Of a DNA stretch of 64,000 bases, positions 45,660-55,653 are shown piece after piece. The stretch is from Dugong dugon. Its lineage: Eukaryota; Chordata; Mammalia; Sirenia; Dugongidae. The DNA is taken from contig CM057474.1 in NCBI GenBank assembly GCA_030035585.1, forward strand, positions 4,944,001-5,008,000, given 5' to 3'. The notes under the pieces were generated by a model. The model was not told the origin of the DNA and ran no database searches. It worked only from the letters and a program-made list of their open reading frames with translations. Each line of letters starts with the position of its first letter. Position 1 is the first letter of the stretch. The position numbers and the translations under genes were made by a program.

Positions 45660-47480
45660 GTCTCATCAGCTAGTTGTGAGCAAATCACCAAACCTTGTAG
45701 GCCTCGTCAATGTTCTAGCCATTGCACGATACTCTAACCTAACGTGCTGTGGTGGCGTTGAGAAGGAGGCATGATGTGGGGCCAGCAGGTGCGACTGCAG
45801 AAGTGTTCACAGTGGTTTGAATAATGAAACAGGCTTTGCCATGCTGTGCAGGAAGTGCAGTCAGCAGGCAGCATGCGTCTGTGGTTAGTCCATTTTTCCC
45901 ACCGAGGGAGCTGTTGGTTTTAAACCCACTAACCTGGCATGGCTCCATTCCCTTTGGTGCATTGTGTACCTGCTCTGCATCAGTGAACTGCGTCCTGCTA
46001 ATACTAGTGTCTAGATGCTGCAACGGGGTTCACTGCCTCCCTCTGGGGTAAGTGGATTTGGGGGTTCCTGGTCCAGGGTGTAGGTACGGACAAGAGTGTA
46101 AAGCTCCCAAGCTCATGTGACCCAGGAAGAAACATTATTTGAAGCCAAGAAAAGCTGAGAAGACAATCACGACAATGTAGCAAAATAACACAAGATGAAA
46201 GAGCTGGAGCTCAGGTGAGGGATGGAGTCACACCTCCTTTGGGGGCACACTCAGAGGCATGAACCTGGAACAGATGCGCATAGCAGGGTGTATGTATCAC
46301 AATCACCATGATACTGGCAATCTCAAGCCAGGGGAGGAGGCAGGCTGGTGTCTGGAAGAGAAAGGAGTCTCTAAACAGAAGAGTGTCCCATCTTGCCTAC
46401 CCCACGAGGAAGGTGAACCTGTGGGGTCAGACGGTCAGAATCAATGTCTCTAAGAGAACATCCACTAAGTGGTGCTTGCTTCCCATTCTCCACAGCGCAC
46501 CCATGATTGTTGCCACGGGTCTGAACAGCTGACAGTTGGCAGTAGAAAATGTCTGGTGCAGGCTTATACCTGGCCCAGTTGAGTCAAGAATTGTCAATGT
46601 CCATTTAGGATCTGGGTCCAACCAGGCTCACATGTTCTGCTGAGCTGTGTTTCCTGAATGTACTTTTTGATTCCTGCCTCATTCCTAAACGGACATTTGG
46701 GTTTATACGCTTGCATATCTTATTTTCATGATTCCCAAAACACCCAGGGAGAATTTATGACATGTAGCTCATGCATACGTCTCTCTAATTCCCATAGACC
46801 TGATGTGGACATCCCCTGAAGCAGGCAGGGGGAATTCACAAATGTTTGGTGGCTGATCTGGCCCAAGAAATCATTTCTTAACTCTTGATATGATTGTACT
46901 TATGAACCAAAGAGTGTCATCCATGGTAGAACAGTTCCCACGTGCTTCTGTTACTAAAGTTACTTACGTCATCTCAGATGCCTCAATTAACAATTGGAAA
47001 GTATACTGTGGGCTCAGTAAAAATCATATAGCAGAGGTAAGTATATTTTCTTCTATTGAGTCACAGGCAGGGACCAATTTGGAGAAAAGTAGATTTGATA
47101 CACGAAGAGCACTCTCAGCCTGAGTTATTTGTGCTCAAACTCCTCTATGTCTAATAACAAAGATAAGTCTTCCCATGTGGAATGCCAAACCACAGAGAGA
47201 TTCCTCCTGAGGGTCTAAATGAAATCACATATCTGGATTGGAAATTTTTAAAAAAAGCATCCAGATGCTCTATAGAGTTGGAAGTTTAGCATAATACAGA
47301 TAGAAAAGCCAGGTTTTTTCTTCCCATCCCAGAATTCTTTCTGTTTCACATGCAGAAAAATTATTACATGCTACCACCGAGGAGAAACTCCAGTTATGAA
47401 GATGAGCCCTGAGCTATTATGTCTTAAAGATATTGTCCTCCAAGAGTCAATACAGGGGGATTGTTGATGATCATGTTGTA
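45660..47480. other. Single-copy interval, no gene recognised
   Basis: Frames of 62-94 codons on both strands, none with a recognised motif. No repeats that I can name. Confidence 0.4.
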
Positions 47481-47482
47481 GA

Positions 47483-47645
47483 TCAATGGTTCTGGAATCA
47501 ACTGGAGAGATGAAAAAGATCTCTGTGTTCGGCTGCACCCTGGATCAATTAAATCAGAATCTTGGGTGAGACCTCAGCAACAACGCTTTTGTAAAAGTTC
47601 TCCCGAACATTTCTGTGTGCAAGCAAGACTGAGATCCATGGCTAT
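47483..47645 (+). mobile_element. MER5-like hAT MITE
   Basis: Contains gatcaatggttctggaatca, ggatcaattaaatcagaatc and a 3' half ending caagactgagatccatgg. Diverged MER5/Charlie-type layout. Confidence 0.6.
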
Positions 47646-47649
47646 AGAA

Positions 47650-48420
47650 CAAGTCTTGCTGTCTCGAAGGCCAAGCTTCTAAAATCTACACCAGGATGTC
47701 CATGTGTGTGGATATTGATCTCCTTAGCTCTTAGTGTGACCAGAGTCCACGAGCAGGGCAGATCACCGCTGGCCTCAAACTTCTTCATCTGGCTTGTCAA
47801 AAAATACCATAATTTTTAACGTGAAACAGGTTGAGACTACCTAGTGGCTTAAATCCTTTCATTTACAGGAAGTCAGCGTGAGTGTCACGGAACTGACCTA
47901 GCCAGTCGTTTGGTCAACTGAGTAAGCTGGCAGCTTCCGACAGGGCGTCCACTATGTCTGTCTCTTGGACTGTCTGTCTCTCTCATTCTTGCTCTTCTCT
48001 GTCTGCCTGCTTGCCTGTTAGTCTGTTATTTATTTTATTTAAGTTTTCAAAGGGGAGTCCTAGGAAAACATTATTATAAATCTTTAATAAATAGAAGACA
48101 TCAATGATTGGTTGAGCCTACTTAACAATTGTTTGCTTCGGCTCCCCTTCCCTGGATTTGCTTGCCTGGCCTGTCATTCTGGATTTCTCTTATCCATGTA
48201 CTTTCTTGCGTCTTGGGATTTACTTACTTGGCCTCTCCCTAGAATTGTCTTATTCCTATCTCTCAGTAAACACACATTTTCCATTCTTCGTGACCCACTA
48301 TAAATGCTGTCTTCTCTGTACACCCTTGTCACCTGAAATATACTCTCTTGTGTTTCTGCACTGCTGTAGTGCTTTTCAACCTATGTCTTAAAGTGCCCAT
48401 CACTTTGAACAGCAGGCAGG
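47650..48420. other. Single-copy interval, no gene recognised
   Basis: Pyrimidine-rich around 47950-48020 (a gtctgtctctctc-type run). Three overlapping plus-strand frames of 60-77 codons (48112-48530) look hydrophobic but lack any family signature. Confidence 0.4.
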
Positions 48421-48439
48421 TGGGTGTCTGCATGTATAT

Positions 48440-48800
48440 GTTTTATCTCCTAGTGGTGGATGTTAGTGATGACCTATCAGGCTCCCATTCTCCTTGTGGA
48501 GATTATATTTTCCAAAAAGGGTTCCAATAATAATTTTAGCCCCATATATGGTTCCAGAGCCTTGAACCTGGGAGGGCCTTTGTGACCGCCTCTACAAATA
48601 GAATGCAACAGAAGCGAGGCTAAGTTAGAAAAGGCAACACAGCGGCCCCCGGCTTTATCTTGGGATAGGTCTCTTCAGAGCCCTGAGCCGCTGTGTAAGA
48701 AGCCTGGCTACTCTGAAGCCACCATCCTGGAGAGACCCTGAGAGAGATCACATCAAGACAGAGAGATGCCTGAGGAGCCCCCACTGTCTTCAGGTCTCCC
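48440..48800 (+). mobile_element. Ancient MLT1-like LTR fragment (MaLR fossil)
   Basis: The stretches gagccttgaacctgggaggg, caaatagaatgcaacagaag and gtgtaagaagcctggctact, then tggagagaccctgagagaga, match the layout of the oldest MaLR LTRs. No internal region. Limits approximate. Confidence 0.5.
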
Positions 48801-48902
48801 ACTTTCCCTCCTTCCCCTCCTGCTGATGTCATGTAGAGCAGAGATGAGTTGTCTCTGCTGAGCCCTGCCCAAATGGCAGATTTGTAAGCTAAACTTAGCA
48901 AA

Positions 48903-49094
48903 CAGCTAAGTACTTGACTGCTAACAGAAAGGTTGAAGGCTCGAGTCCTCCCAGAGGTGCCTTAGAAGAAAGGCATGGTGATCTACTTCTGAAAAATCAG
49001 CCATTAAAAACCCTGTGGATTAGAGTTGTACTCTGACACACAGGGGGTTGCCATGAATAGGAGTCGACCTGATGGCAACTGGTTTGGTTTTAGT
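48903..49094 (+). mobile_element. Afrotherian SINE (type B)
   Basis: The head is worn (cagctaagtacttgactgct), body gtgatctacttctgaaaaat, tail ataggagtcgacctgatggc and a gtttggtttt end. Confidence 0.87.
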
Positions 49095-49204
49095 TTTAAG
49101 ATAAACAAGATTGCCGTTGTTTGTAAGCCCCTAAGATTTTGGTGTTTTGTTATGCTAGTAAGTAACCAAAACACTACTTTTCCTCCTTCCTAGTACTGTA
49201 TCAG

Positions 49205-49400
49205 AAGGTCCCTGTGTGGTACAAACAGTTTGTACTCTACTACTAACCTAAAGGTTGGCAGTTCTAACCTACCTAGTGACTTCCTTTCATAAGGTCAATC
49301 TGCTTCTGTAGCGATTACAGCCAAGAACACCTTATGGAGCAGTTCTACTCTGTAACATATGGGTCGCTATGAGTCGGGAGTGACTGGACAGCAATGGATG
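49205..49400 (+). mobile_element. Afrotherian SINE (type B)
   Basis: The head is aggtccctgtgtggtacaaa, body caatctgcttctgtagcgat and tatggagcagttctactctg, tail cgctatgagtcgggagtgac. Confidence 0.9.
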
Positions 49401-49800
49401 AGTATGAGTTCAGTGTTGTTCCGCCACTCGTCCCTCTCCCACCAGCCTGTGTGCCTGGCTCCTAGAAAGCTAGGCCTAACCCAATTCCAGGGTGGTTCTA
49501 ACTGATCTAAGAGTAGTCCTGCCCACTTGCCAACGATTATTTCAGGATTAAATTCAGGCCCAAATCTGAGAGGAGAGGTTCGTTGGGGATTTCATGGTGA
49601 ATTTATTTTCTCTCTTCTGGGAAAACTTCTGGAAGCTACTTTCTCCCTATTTCTTTAGATTTTGTCACGAGCAGATGTGAATTCCAGAATCACTACACGT
49701 ATGCCCAAGATGAATCTCACTCATGGAGGAGAGCAGAGGCCAAGAGTATCGCAAAGAAACAGAGCCAGATCCGCTAGATTACACCATCCCTGAAGGTCAC

Positions 49801-50179
49801 TGTCATGGCTTCGATTGTGTCCCCCGAAAAGATGCACTAACCCCTGTACTTATGAATGTGATCCTGTTTGGAAATAGGGTTTTCCTTTTGTTATATTATT
49901 GAGGTCATACTGGAATGAGGTGAGTGATAAACCTAATCCCTTTTGAGTGGTGGCTTATAAAAAGGAGAAATAGACATGCAGAAATACACACAGGGAGAAG
50001 AGACCACGTGTCTACAAGCCAAGGAATGCCATGGGCTACCGACGAGGAAGGACCCTCCCCTAGTGCTGGTGCCCTGATTTGGACTTCTAGCCTCCAGAAC
50101 TGTGAGACAATACATTCCTGTTCTTTAAAGCCACCCACTTGTGGTATATTTGTTATGGCAGCCATAGCAAACTAAAGCA
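49801..50179 (+). mobile_element. Solo LTR, MLT1-type (ERVL-MaLR fossil)
   Basis: It begins tgtcatggcttcgattgtgt and ends atagcaaactaaagca. It contains gtttggaaatagggttttcc, acacacagggagaagagacc and acttctagcctccagaactg in MLT1A order. No internal virus sequence and no clear target duplication. Confidence 0.87.
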
Positions 50180-50955
50180 CCCTCCCTGCTGCTGGACTTC
50201 ACATTATATGAGTGTTCACTAGAGTCAGGTTTCACTGCCTGAGAACAGCGACATAAGCAGGATAGGTGCTTAATTCTGTTTCAGGTAAAAGTTTACATGA
50301 AGTCTGACCAGGGTGGCTACGGTGGCCCTACTCCATGAAGTTCTCAGGGACCCCTGAGTCTTTCAGTTCAAGACACCACCATCCCCAGGATATAGCCTTT
50401 ATTCTTAATGTCCAAGATAATGGCACCTGTCTTCCAGATAACTAGAAGGAGGAAGGCATAAGGAAGAAGGCAAAGTGTGTATACCATCTGTCTCTTGAGG
50501 AAGATTCCTAGAAGCTGCCAAATACACTTCTGCTTATATCTTGTTGGCTAACACTTAGCTTGAGGGAGACGGAGAAGAGTAGTTTTTATTCTGGGTGGCC
50601 AGATGCTCATGTACTAATTGGAGGTTATATTACTATGGGATACTGGGGAACAACTCAGTCTCTGCTACAGCAAGGCAATACACCTTTTTATCACTTAAAA
50701 ACAGTTTATGTTGGATTTTCTGTTAACTTGAAGCTGAAGACACGTTGACTGACACACCTTTTCTCGAGTGTAACGTAGAATATCTTTCTTTCATCAACCT
50801 GTTTACCCAGAAGTTCAAGTTCCGGGGACCTGGGATTAACAGATACTAAGAGCGGTTGTGTCCATTTCTCTTTCTCATTTTATATTTTCTATGGGAGAAG
50901 ATGTAATAGCACATAGATGACCTAAGTCAGGAACGGAAAATCACTTTTGTATGCC
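50180..50955. other. Single-copy interval, no gene recognised
   Basis: No supported feature. A 62-codon plus frame at 50560-50748 is probably chance. Confidence 0.4.
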
Positions 50956-50957
50956 AG

Positions 50958-51095
50958 CCTAATCACATAAACCCTTCAGGAGGGCAAGAATCATATCCTG
51001 TATTGTTTGCTGCTATATCCCAGCACCTATTACGTACAATGCCTGGCACATAGTAGGTGCTCAATAAATATTTGTTGAACAAAAGGATGAATAGA
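50958..51095 (+). repeat. L2 LINE 3' end
   Basis: Contains ggagggcaagaatcatatcc, gcacatagtaggtgctcaat and aaatatttgttgaacaaaag, a typical L2 terminus. Confidence 0.82.
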
Positions 51096-51361
51096 TGAAC
51101 TCTGATAGATTGATATAGGCTGCCCAAAAAGCTGAGTTGAGGAGGATTATGGGTCACATCTTGACTGAGCAGGAGAACCACAATCAGTTACCGAGAGCTC
51201 CTTTGACCTCAGGGTGGGAGAATGCCAGGTTACTTGCCATCCCTGGTGATAGAGAAATACCTTAGATGATTCTCGATAGCAAGGATCTATACATGTTACT
51301 GTGCATCTGACACATTTTATGCATATTTCTATTTCAGTTAGCAACTATCCTTTCACATAAG

Positions 51362-51845
51362 TGTCATGGATTGAAGTATGTCCCCCAAAAATGTGTGTAT
51401 CAGTTTGTCTGGGCCACGATTCCCGGTATTGTGTAATTTTCCTATATGTTGTAAATCCTGCCTCTATGATGTTAATGAGGGAGGACGGGTGGCAGTTGTG
51501 TTAGTAAGGCAGGTTGCAATCTACAAGACTGGATTGTGTCCTGAGGCAATCTCTTGAGATATAAAAGAGAGAAGTGAGCAGAGAGACAGGGGGACCTCAT
51601 ACCACCAAGAAAGCAGTGCCAGGAGCAGAGCGCGTCCTTTGGACCTGGGGTCCCTGTGCGGAGAAGCTCCTAGTCTGGGGGAACACTGAAGAGAAGAAGG
51701 CTAACAGAGAGAGAAAGCCTTTCCCTGGGGCTGGCGCCCTGAATTTGGACTTACAGCCTGCTTTACTGTCAGGAAATACAATTCTCTTCGTTAAAGCCAT
51801 CCACTTGGGGCATTTCTGTTGTAACAGCCCTAGATGACTAAAACA
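51362..51845 (+). mobile_element. Solo LTR, afrotherian MaLR-like family, copy 2
   Basis: It starts tgtcatggattgaagtatgt and ends agatgactaaaaca. An exact 5-bp target duplication, ataag, at 51357-51361 and 51846-51850 proves a solo LTR. It carries the most complete view of the family, with gagatataaaagagagaagt (TATA-like) at about 51558. Same family as 27490 and 52693. Confidence 0.92.
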
Positions 51846-52010
51846 ATAAGCTTCCTTTTTTTCACATAAGAAACCCACCATAGTAACTTGCACATGGTAG
51901 AAATCAATATTTGTTGGATGTCAGTCATATTTTTTTTTTAAAAAGTGCCCTACATTCAGTGAGCAATCAATTAACTGCCCAGTGATGTGTTTTAATGAAA
52001 TATTTCTTCC

Positions 52011-52650
52011 TTTATTATTTTCTTTATTTTATTATTGTACTTTAGATGAAGGTTTACAGAACAAACTAGCTTTTCATTAAACAGTTAGTACACATATTGT
52101 TTTGTGACATTGGTTACCAGCTACACGACATGTCAACACTCTCCCTGCTCCACCTTGGGTTCCCTATTACCAGCTTTCCTGTCTTCTCCTGCCTTCTAGT
52201 CCTTGCCCCTGGGATGGTGTGCCCCTTTAGCCTCGTTTTGTTTTATGAGCCTGTCTAATTTTTGGCTGAAGGGTGAACCTCAGGAGTGCTTCATTACTGA
52301 GCTAAAAAGGTGTCTGGGGGCCATACTCTCGGGGTTTCTCCAGTCTCTATCAAGCCAGTAAGTCTGATCTTTTTTTGTGAGTTTGAATTTTGTTCTACAT
52401 TTTTCTCCAGCTCTGTCTGGGACCATCTGTTGTGATCCCTGTCGGAGCAGTCAGTGGTGGTAGCCGGGCACCATCTAGTTGTGCCGGACTCAGTCTGGCG
52501 GAAGCTGTGGTTGTTGTGGTCCACTAGTCTTTTGGACTAATCTTTCCCTTGTGTTGTTAGTTTTTTCATTCTCCCTTGCTCCAGACAGGGTGAGACCAGG
52601 GCAGTATCTTAGATGGCGGCTCACAAACTTTTAAGACCCCAGATGCTACT
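52011..52650 (-). mobile_element. Afrotherian L1 3' UTR, 5'-truncated
   Basis: On the minus strand this runs from ggggtcttaaaagtttgtga to an A-rich tail (complement of tttattattttctttatttt). Imperfect 13-bp target duplication: atgaaatatttct (51995-52007) and atgaaatacttct (52652-52664). A 76-codon minus frame (52294-52524) matches frames in the sister copies. Confidence 0.88.
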
Positions 52651-52692
52651 GATGAAATACTTCTATATATGCCTTAATGTGTGTTTATCCTA

Positions 52693-53215
52693 TGTCTTAG
52701 TTATCTAGTGCTGCTATAAGAGAAATACCACAACTGGATGGCTTTAACAAAGAGAAATTTATTCTCTCCCAGTCTAGGAGACTACAATCCAAATTCAGGG
52801 TGCCAGCTCCAGGGGAAGGCTTTCTCTCTTGGTTGGCTCTGGAGGAAGGTCCTTGTCATCAATCTTGCCCTGGTCTAGGAGCTTCTCAACACAGGGACCC
52901 CGGGTCCAAAGGAAGCGCTATTCTCCTGGCTCTTGTTTCTTGGTGGTATGAGGTTCTCATGTCTCTCTGCTCACTTCTCTCTTTTATATCTTGAAATAGA
53001 TAGACTTAAGACACAACTTTACCTTGTAGATTGAGTCCTCCCTCATTAACATAACTTCCGCTAATCCCACCTCATTAACATTATAGAGGTAGGATTTACA
53101 ACACATAGGAAAATCGTATCAGATGACAAAATGGTGGACAATCATGCAATACTGGGAATCATGGACTAGTCAAGTGGACACACATGTTTTGGGGGACACA
53201 ATTCAATCCATAACT
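52693..53215 (-). mobile_element. Solo LTR, afrotherian MaLR-like family, copy 3
   Basis: The plus strand begins tgtcttagttatctagtgct and ends ggacacaattcaatccataac, the mirror of the other copies. Shared blocks include ggctttaacaaagagaaatt and gggtccaaaggaagcgct. It lies in opposite orientation to the copy 0.85 kb upstream. The flanks tccta/ttcta fit a 5-bp duplication with one change. Confidence 0.86.
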
Positions 53216-53223
53216 TTCTAATT

Positions 53224-53382
53224 AGCACGGTTGCAATTGAGTTGCTTCATAGGGTTTTCAGTAACTGATTTTTCAGAGGTAGATCTCCAGGGCTTTCTTT
53301 TGAGGTGCCTCTGGGTGGACTCAAACCTCCAAACTTTCAATTAGAAGCTGAGCACTTAACCATTTGCACCACCCAGGGACTC
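53224..53382 (-). mobile_element. Afrotherian SINE (type B)
   Basis: Contains catagggttttcagtaactg, ctccagggctttcttttgag and a complemented head catttgcaccacccagggac. Confidence 0.88.
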
Positions 53383-54146
53383 TGGTGTTCTAGCATCTGC
53401 TAAATTAACTGACCAAATGAGAGCTGTGGTTCCCTCTCATGATTAGATCTGTTGGTATTCTCTTGCAGAGCTATACAGAAATAAATATAATATGGTGCTC
53501 GCTCCACACTCCTGTAGGTATTTGAGCTAAAATTTCTGTAAATTGCAAGAGCAGATGTAGGAGTGGAGGGCTGTGATGGTACCTCATGTAAAGTGATATG
53601 AAATGAGGAATCCAGTGAGAAGACATCTGGCTACTTAAATTCTTTTGGGAACAACTTACCAGCTGCCATACTGCTTTTAGGACCCCCAATTATTTGTGAT
53701 CGATATTTCCAAAGAAACCAAAAACGATGGTTGATTTTTGGGCTCTGAGACTCTCTGACCACTGGTGTTACTGTCACCAGAGGCTAATGGATGACCTTCA
53801 GCTGCTGTCAAGTCTTTGATGTCTCCCATGCTTCAGACGCCAATCTGCAAGCCTTCATGCTTGGAGGGCCAGAATTCTATGATAAGAGAGATCAGAATGG
53901 CTAAGGGATTTGATTTTGGCAATAAAATGCTTCCATCTGCTGAAGTCTTTTCCCCGCAGTTCTATGTATTTCAGCAGAACCCTTCCATGGCTTAGACATT
54001 GGGAAGAAAATCAGATTTTCTTGAGATCTGCTGTGTTTTCTCAGTGATTTCAGTCCTATGCTTTAGTCCTTTGCTGTTCATTCCTTTTCCCACCTCTCCT
54101 TTATGTATGGGGTCAACTTGATGTGGCTTTTTAATTTTAGGAATAT
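53383..54146. other. Single-copy interval, no gene recognised
   Basis: No supported feature. Confidence 0.4.
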
Positions 54147-54159
54147 GAAGCTTGTCTAA

Positions 54160-54320
54160 GGAGTCCCTGGGTGGTACAAAGGGTTAAGTGCTTGACTACT
54201 AGCTGAAGGTTAGTGGTTCAAACAAAGGCCACAGCCACTGAAAACCCTATGGAGCAGTTCTACTCTGCACACATTAGGTCGCCATGAGTTGGAGTCTACT
54301 CAATGGCAGCTGACAACAAT
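54160..54320 (+). mobile_element. Afrotherian SINE (type B)
   Basis: The head is ggagtccctgggtggtacaa, body gaaaaccctatggagcagtt, and tail gccatgagttggagtctact. Target duplication gaagcttgtctaa (54147-54159) and gaagactgtctaa (54321-54333), two mismatches. Confidence 0.93.
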
Positions 54321-54479
54321 GAAGACTGTCTAAACTGGGCTGATGTGCAAAGTCAGGGATCCTGGTTAGAGCTTGCTAAGTGCTGATTCATCACCTGCCC
54401 GCCTGAGCTGGGACCTGGCCCTGCAGCACCCATTCTTTAATAGAGGCTACTTTGAAGAGCTTGCTACACTCACCTTCAG

Positions 54480-54556
54480 ATTGTTCTTCAGGCCCACCCA
54501 TGGCTCCCAGTCGCTGTGAATCGAATTCTCGGCAGCACCTAACAACAATAACAACA
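54480..54556 (+). repeat. SINE or RTE 3'-tail fragment
   Basis: Only the shared 3' tail is present: cgctgtgaatcgaattctcg and a gcacctaacaacaataac end. It lies directly before the tRNA-Gly-like SINE. Confidence 0.6.
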
Positions 54557-54561
54557 TGGTT

Positions 54562-54838
54562 CTTCATCCTGGGGCCATGGTGGTTCAATGGTAGAATTCT
54601 GGCTTCCCATGTAGGAGACCAGGATTTGATTTCCAGCCAACGCACTTCATGTATAGCCACCAGCCGCCTATCAGTGGAGGCTGGTGTGTTGCTATGATGC
54701 TGAACAGGTTTCAGTGGATCACAACGGTCAGATCCACAACCACTGTGGGGATGGCACAGGACTGGGCAGCATTTCCTTCTGCCGTGCATGGGTTCGCCAT
54801 GAGTCGGGGGCTGACTTGACCTGATCTAACAACAACAA
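54562..54838 (+). mobile_element. tRNA-Gly-like SINE with RTE-type tail
   Basis: The clearest copy. The A-box region is tggttcaatggtagaattct, then cttcccatgtaggagaccag, then a B-box-like gatttgatttccagcc, closely following glycine tRNA. The body has atagccaccagccgcctatc and a gatgctgaacaggtttcagt block. The tail is cgccatgagtcgggggctga, ending ctaacaacaac. Confidence 0.9.
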
Positions 54839-55047
54839 GGATGGTGCTTCAAAGTCTAAGTCCCAGGGCACATGGTCTCTCCAATCCAGCAGCAATGTGC
54901 CAAGGAATTCTCAGTTTCTCGCAGCCTTTGTTTTGTCTCTGGCCCTACAGAAGACCTCATAGCCACCCTTTCAACCAGGAATATAGCTTCTTATCCAATG
55001 TTCAGTCTTGACGTGGGTAAGCTTCAATCTGTGTTAATGTCCCATAC

Positions 55048-55260
55048 TATTACTACTACTACCAGTTGCTGTTGAGTCGATTCTGACTCATGGCAACCCC
55101 ACGTGTGTCAGAGTAGAACTGTGCACCGTAGGGTTTTCAATGGTTGATTTTTCAGAAGTAGATCACCACACCTTTCTTTCCAGGCGTGTCTGGGTGGACT
55201 GGAACTTCCAACCTTTCGTTAGTAGCAGACTGCGTTAGCAGTTTGCACCACCCAGGGACT
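55048..55260 (-). mobile_element. Afrotherian SINE (type B)
   Basis: The tail is ccagttgctgttgagtcgat, the body ggttttcaatggttgatttt, and the complemented head gtttgcaccacccagggact. The 6-bp repeat ccatac flanks it (55042-55047 and 55261-55266). Confidence 0.93.
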
Positions 55261-55261
55261 C

Positions 55262-55653
55262 CATACAGCCTCTGAATTTAATCGGGTTTCAAAACTGAGA
55301 CCTCACACTGGTTCCACGAGACAATGGTTAGGAGATCACAATTGCTGGGAGACCACAAGGATTAGGGAACCAGCTCCTGTGGCAGAAATTCAGGGATGCA
55401 GAGGAGTGATAATGAGTTTGATGAGTCGGGACTCCTCTAACGTAAGGAAGGAACTTGGGATGATGGAAAATAAACCACTGTATCTCCAAAGTAAGAAGAG
55501 GAACGATCTAGTAACTTAATTTCTGCTAGGAATAATAAAAGAAAAGAAAAGAAAAACAGAAAGATTTCTTTTTGTTCCTTCCTTCTTTTGTTTTTCTCCC
55601 TCTCTTCTCAAATTTTTTTCCTTCTGCCAATATTTCCAAATGTAAAGAGTGCA
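55262..55653. other. Single-copy interval before the nested L1
   Basis: Contains a (GAAAA)n-like run at 55538-55562 followed by a pyrimidine-rich tract. No gene seen. Confidence 0.45.

Noticed and set aside
54562-54640. tRNA-Gly gene candidate
   Set aside because: The head is tRNA-like but lacks a proper acceptor stem pairing and is followed by a SINE body and tail shared with two other copies.
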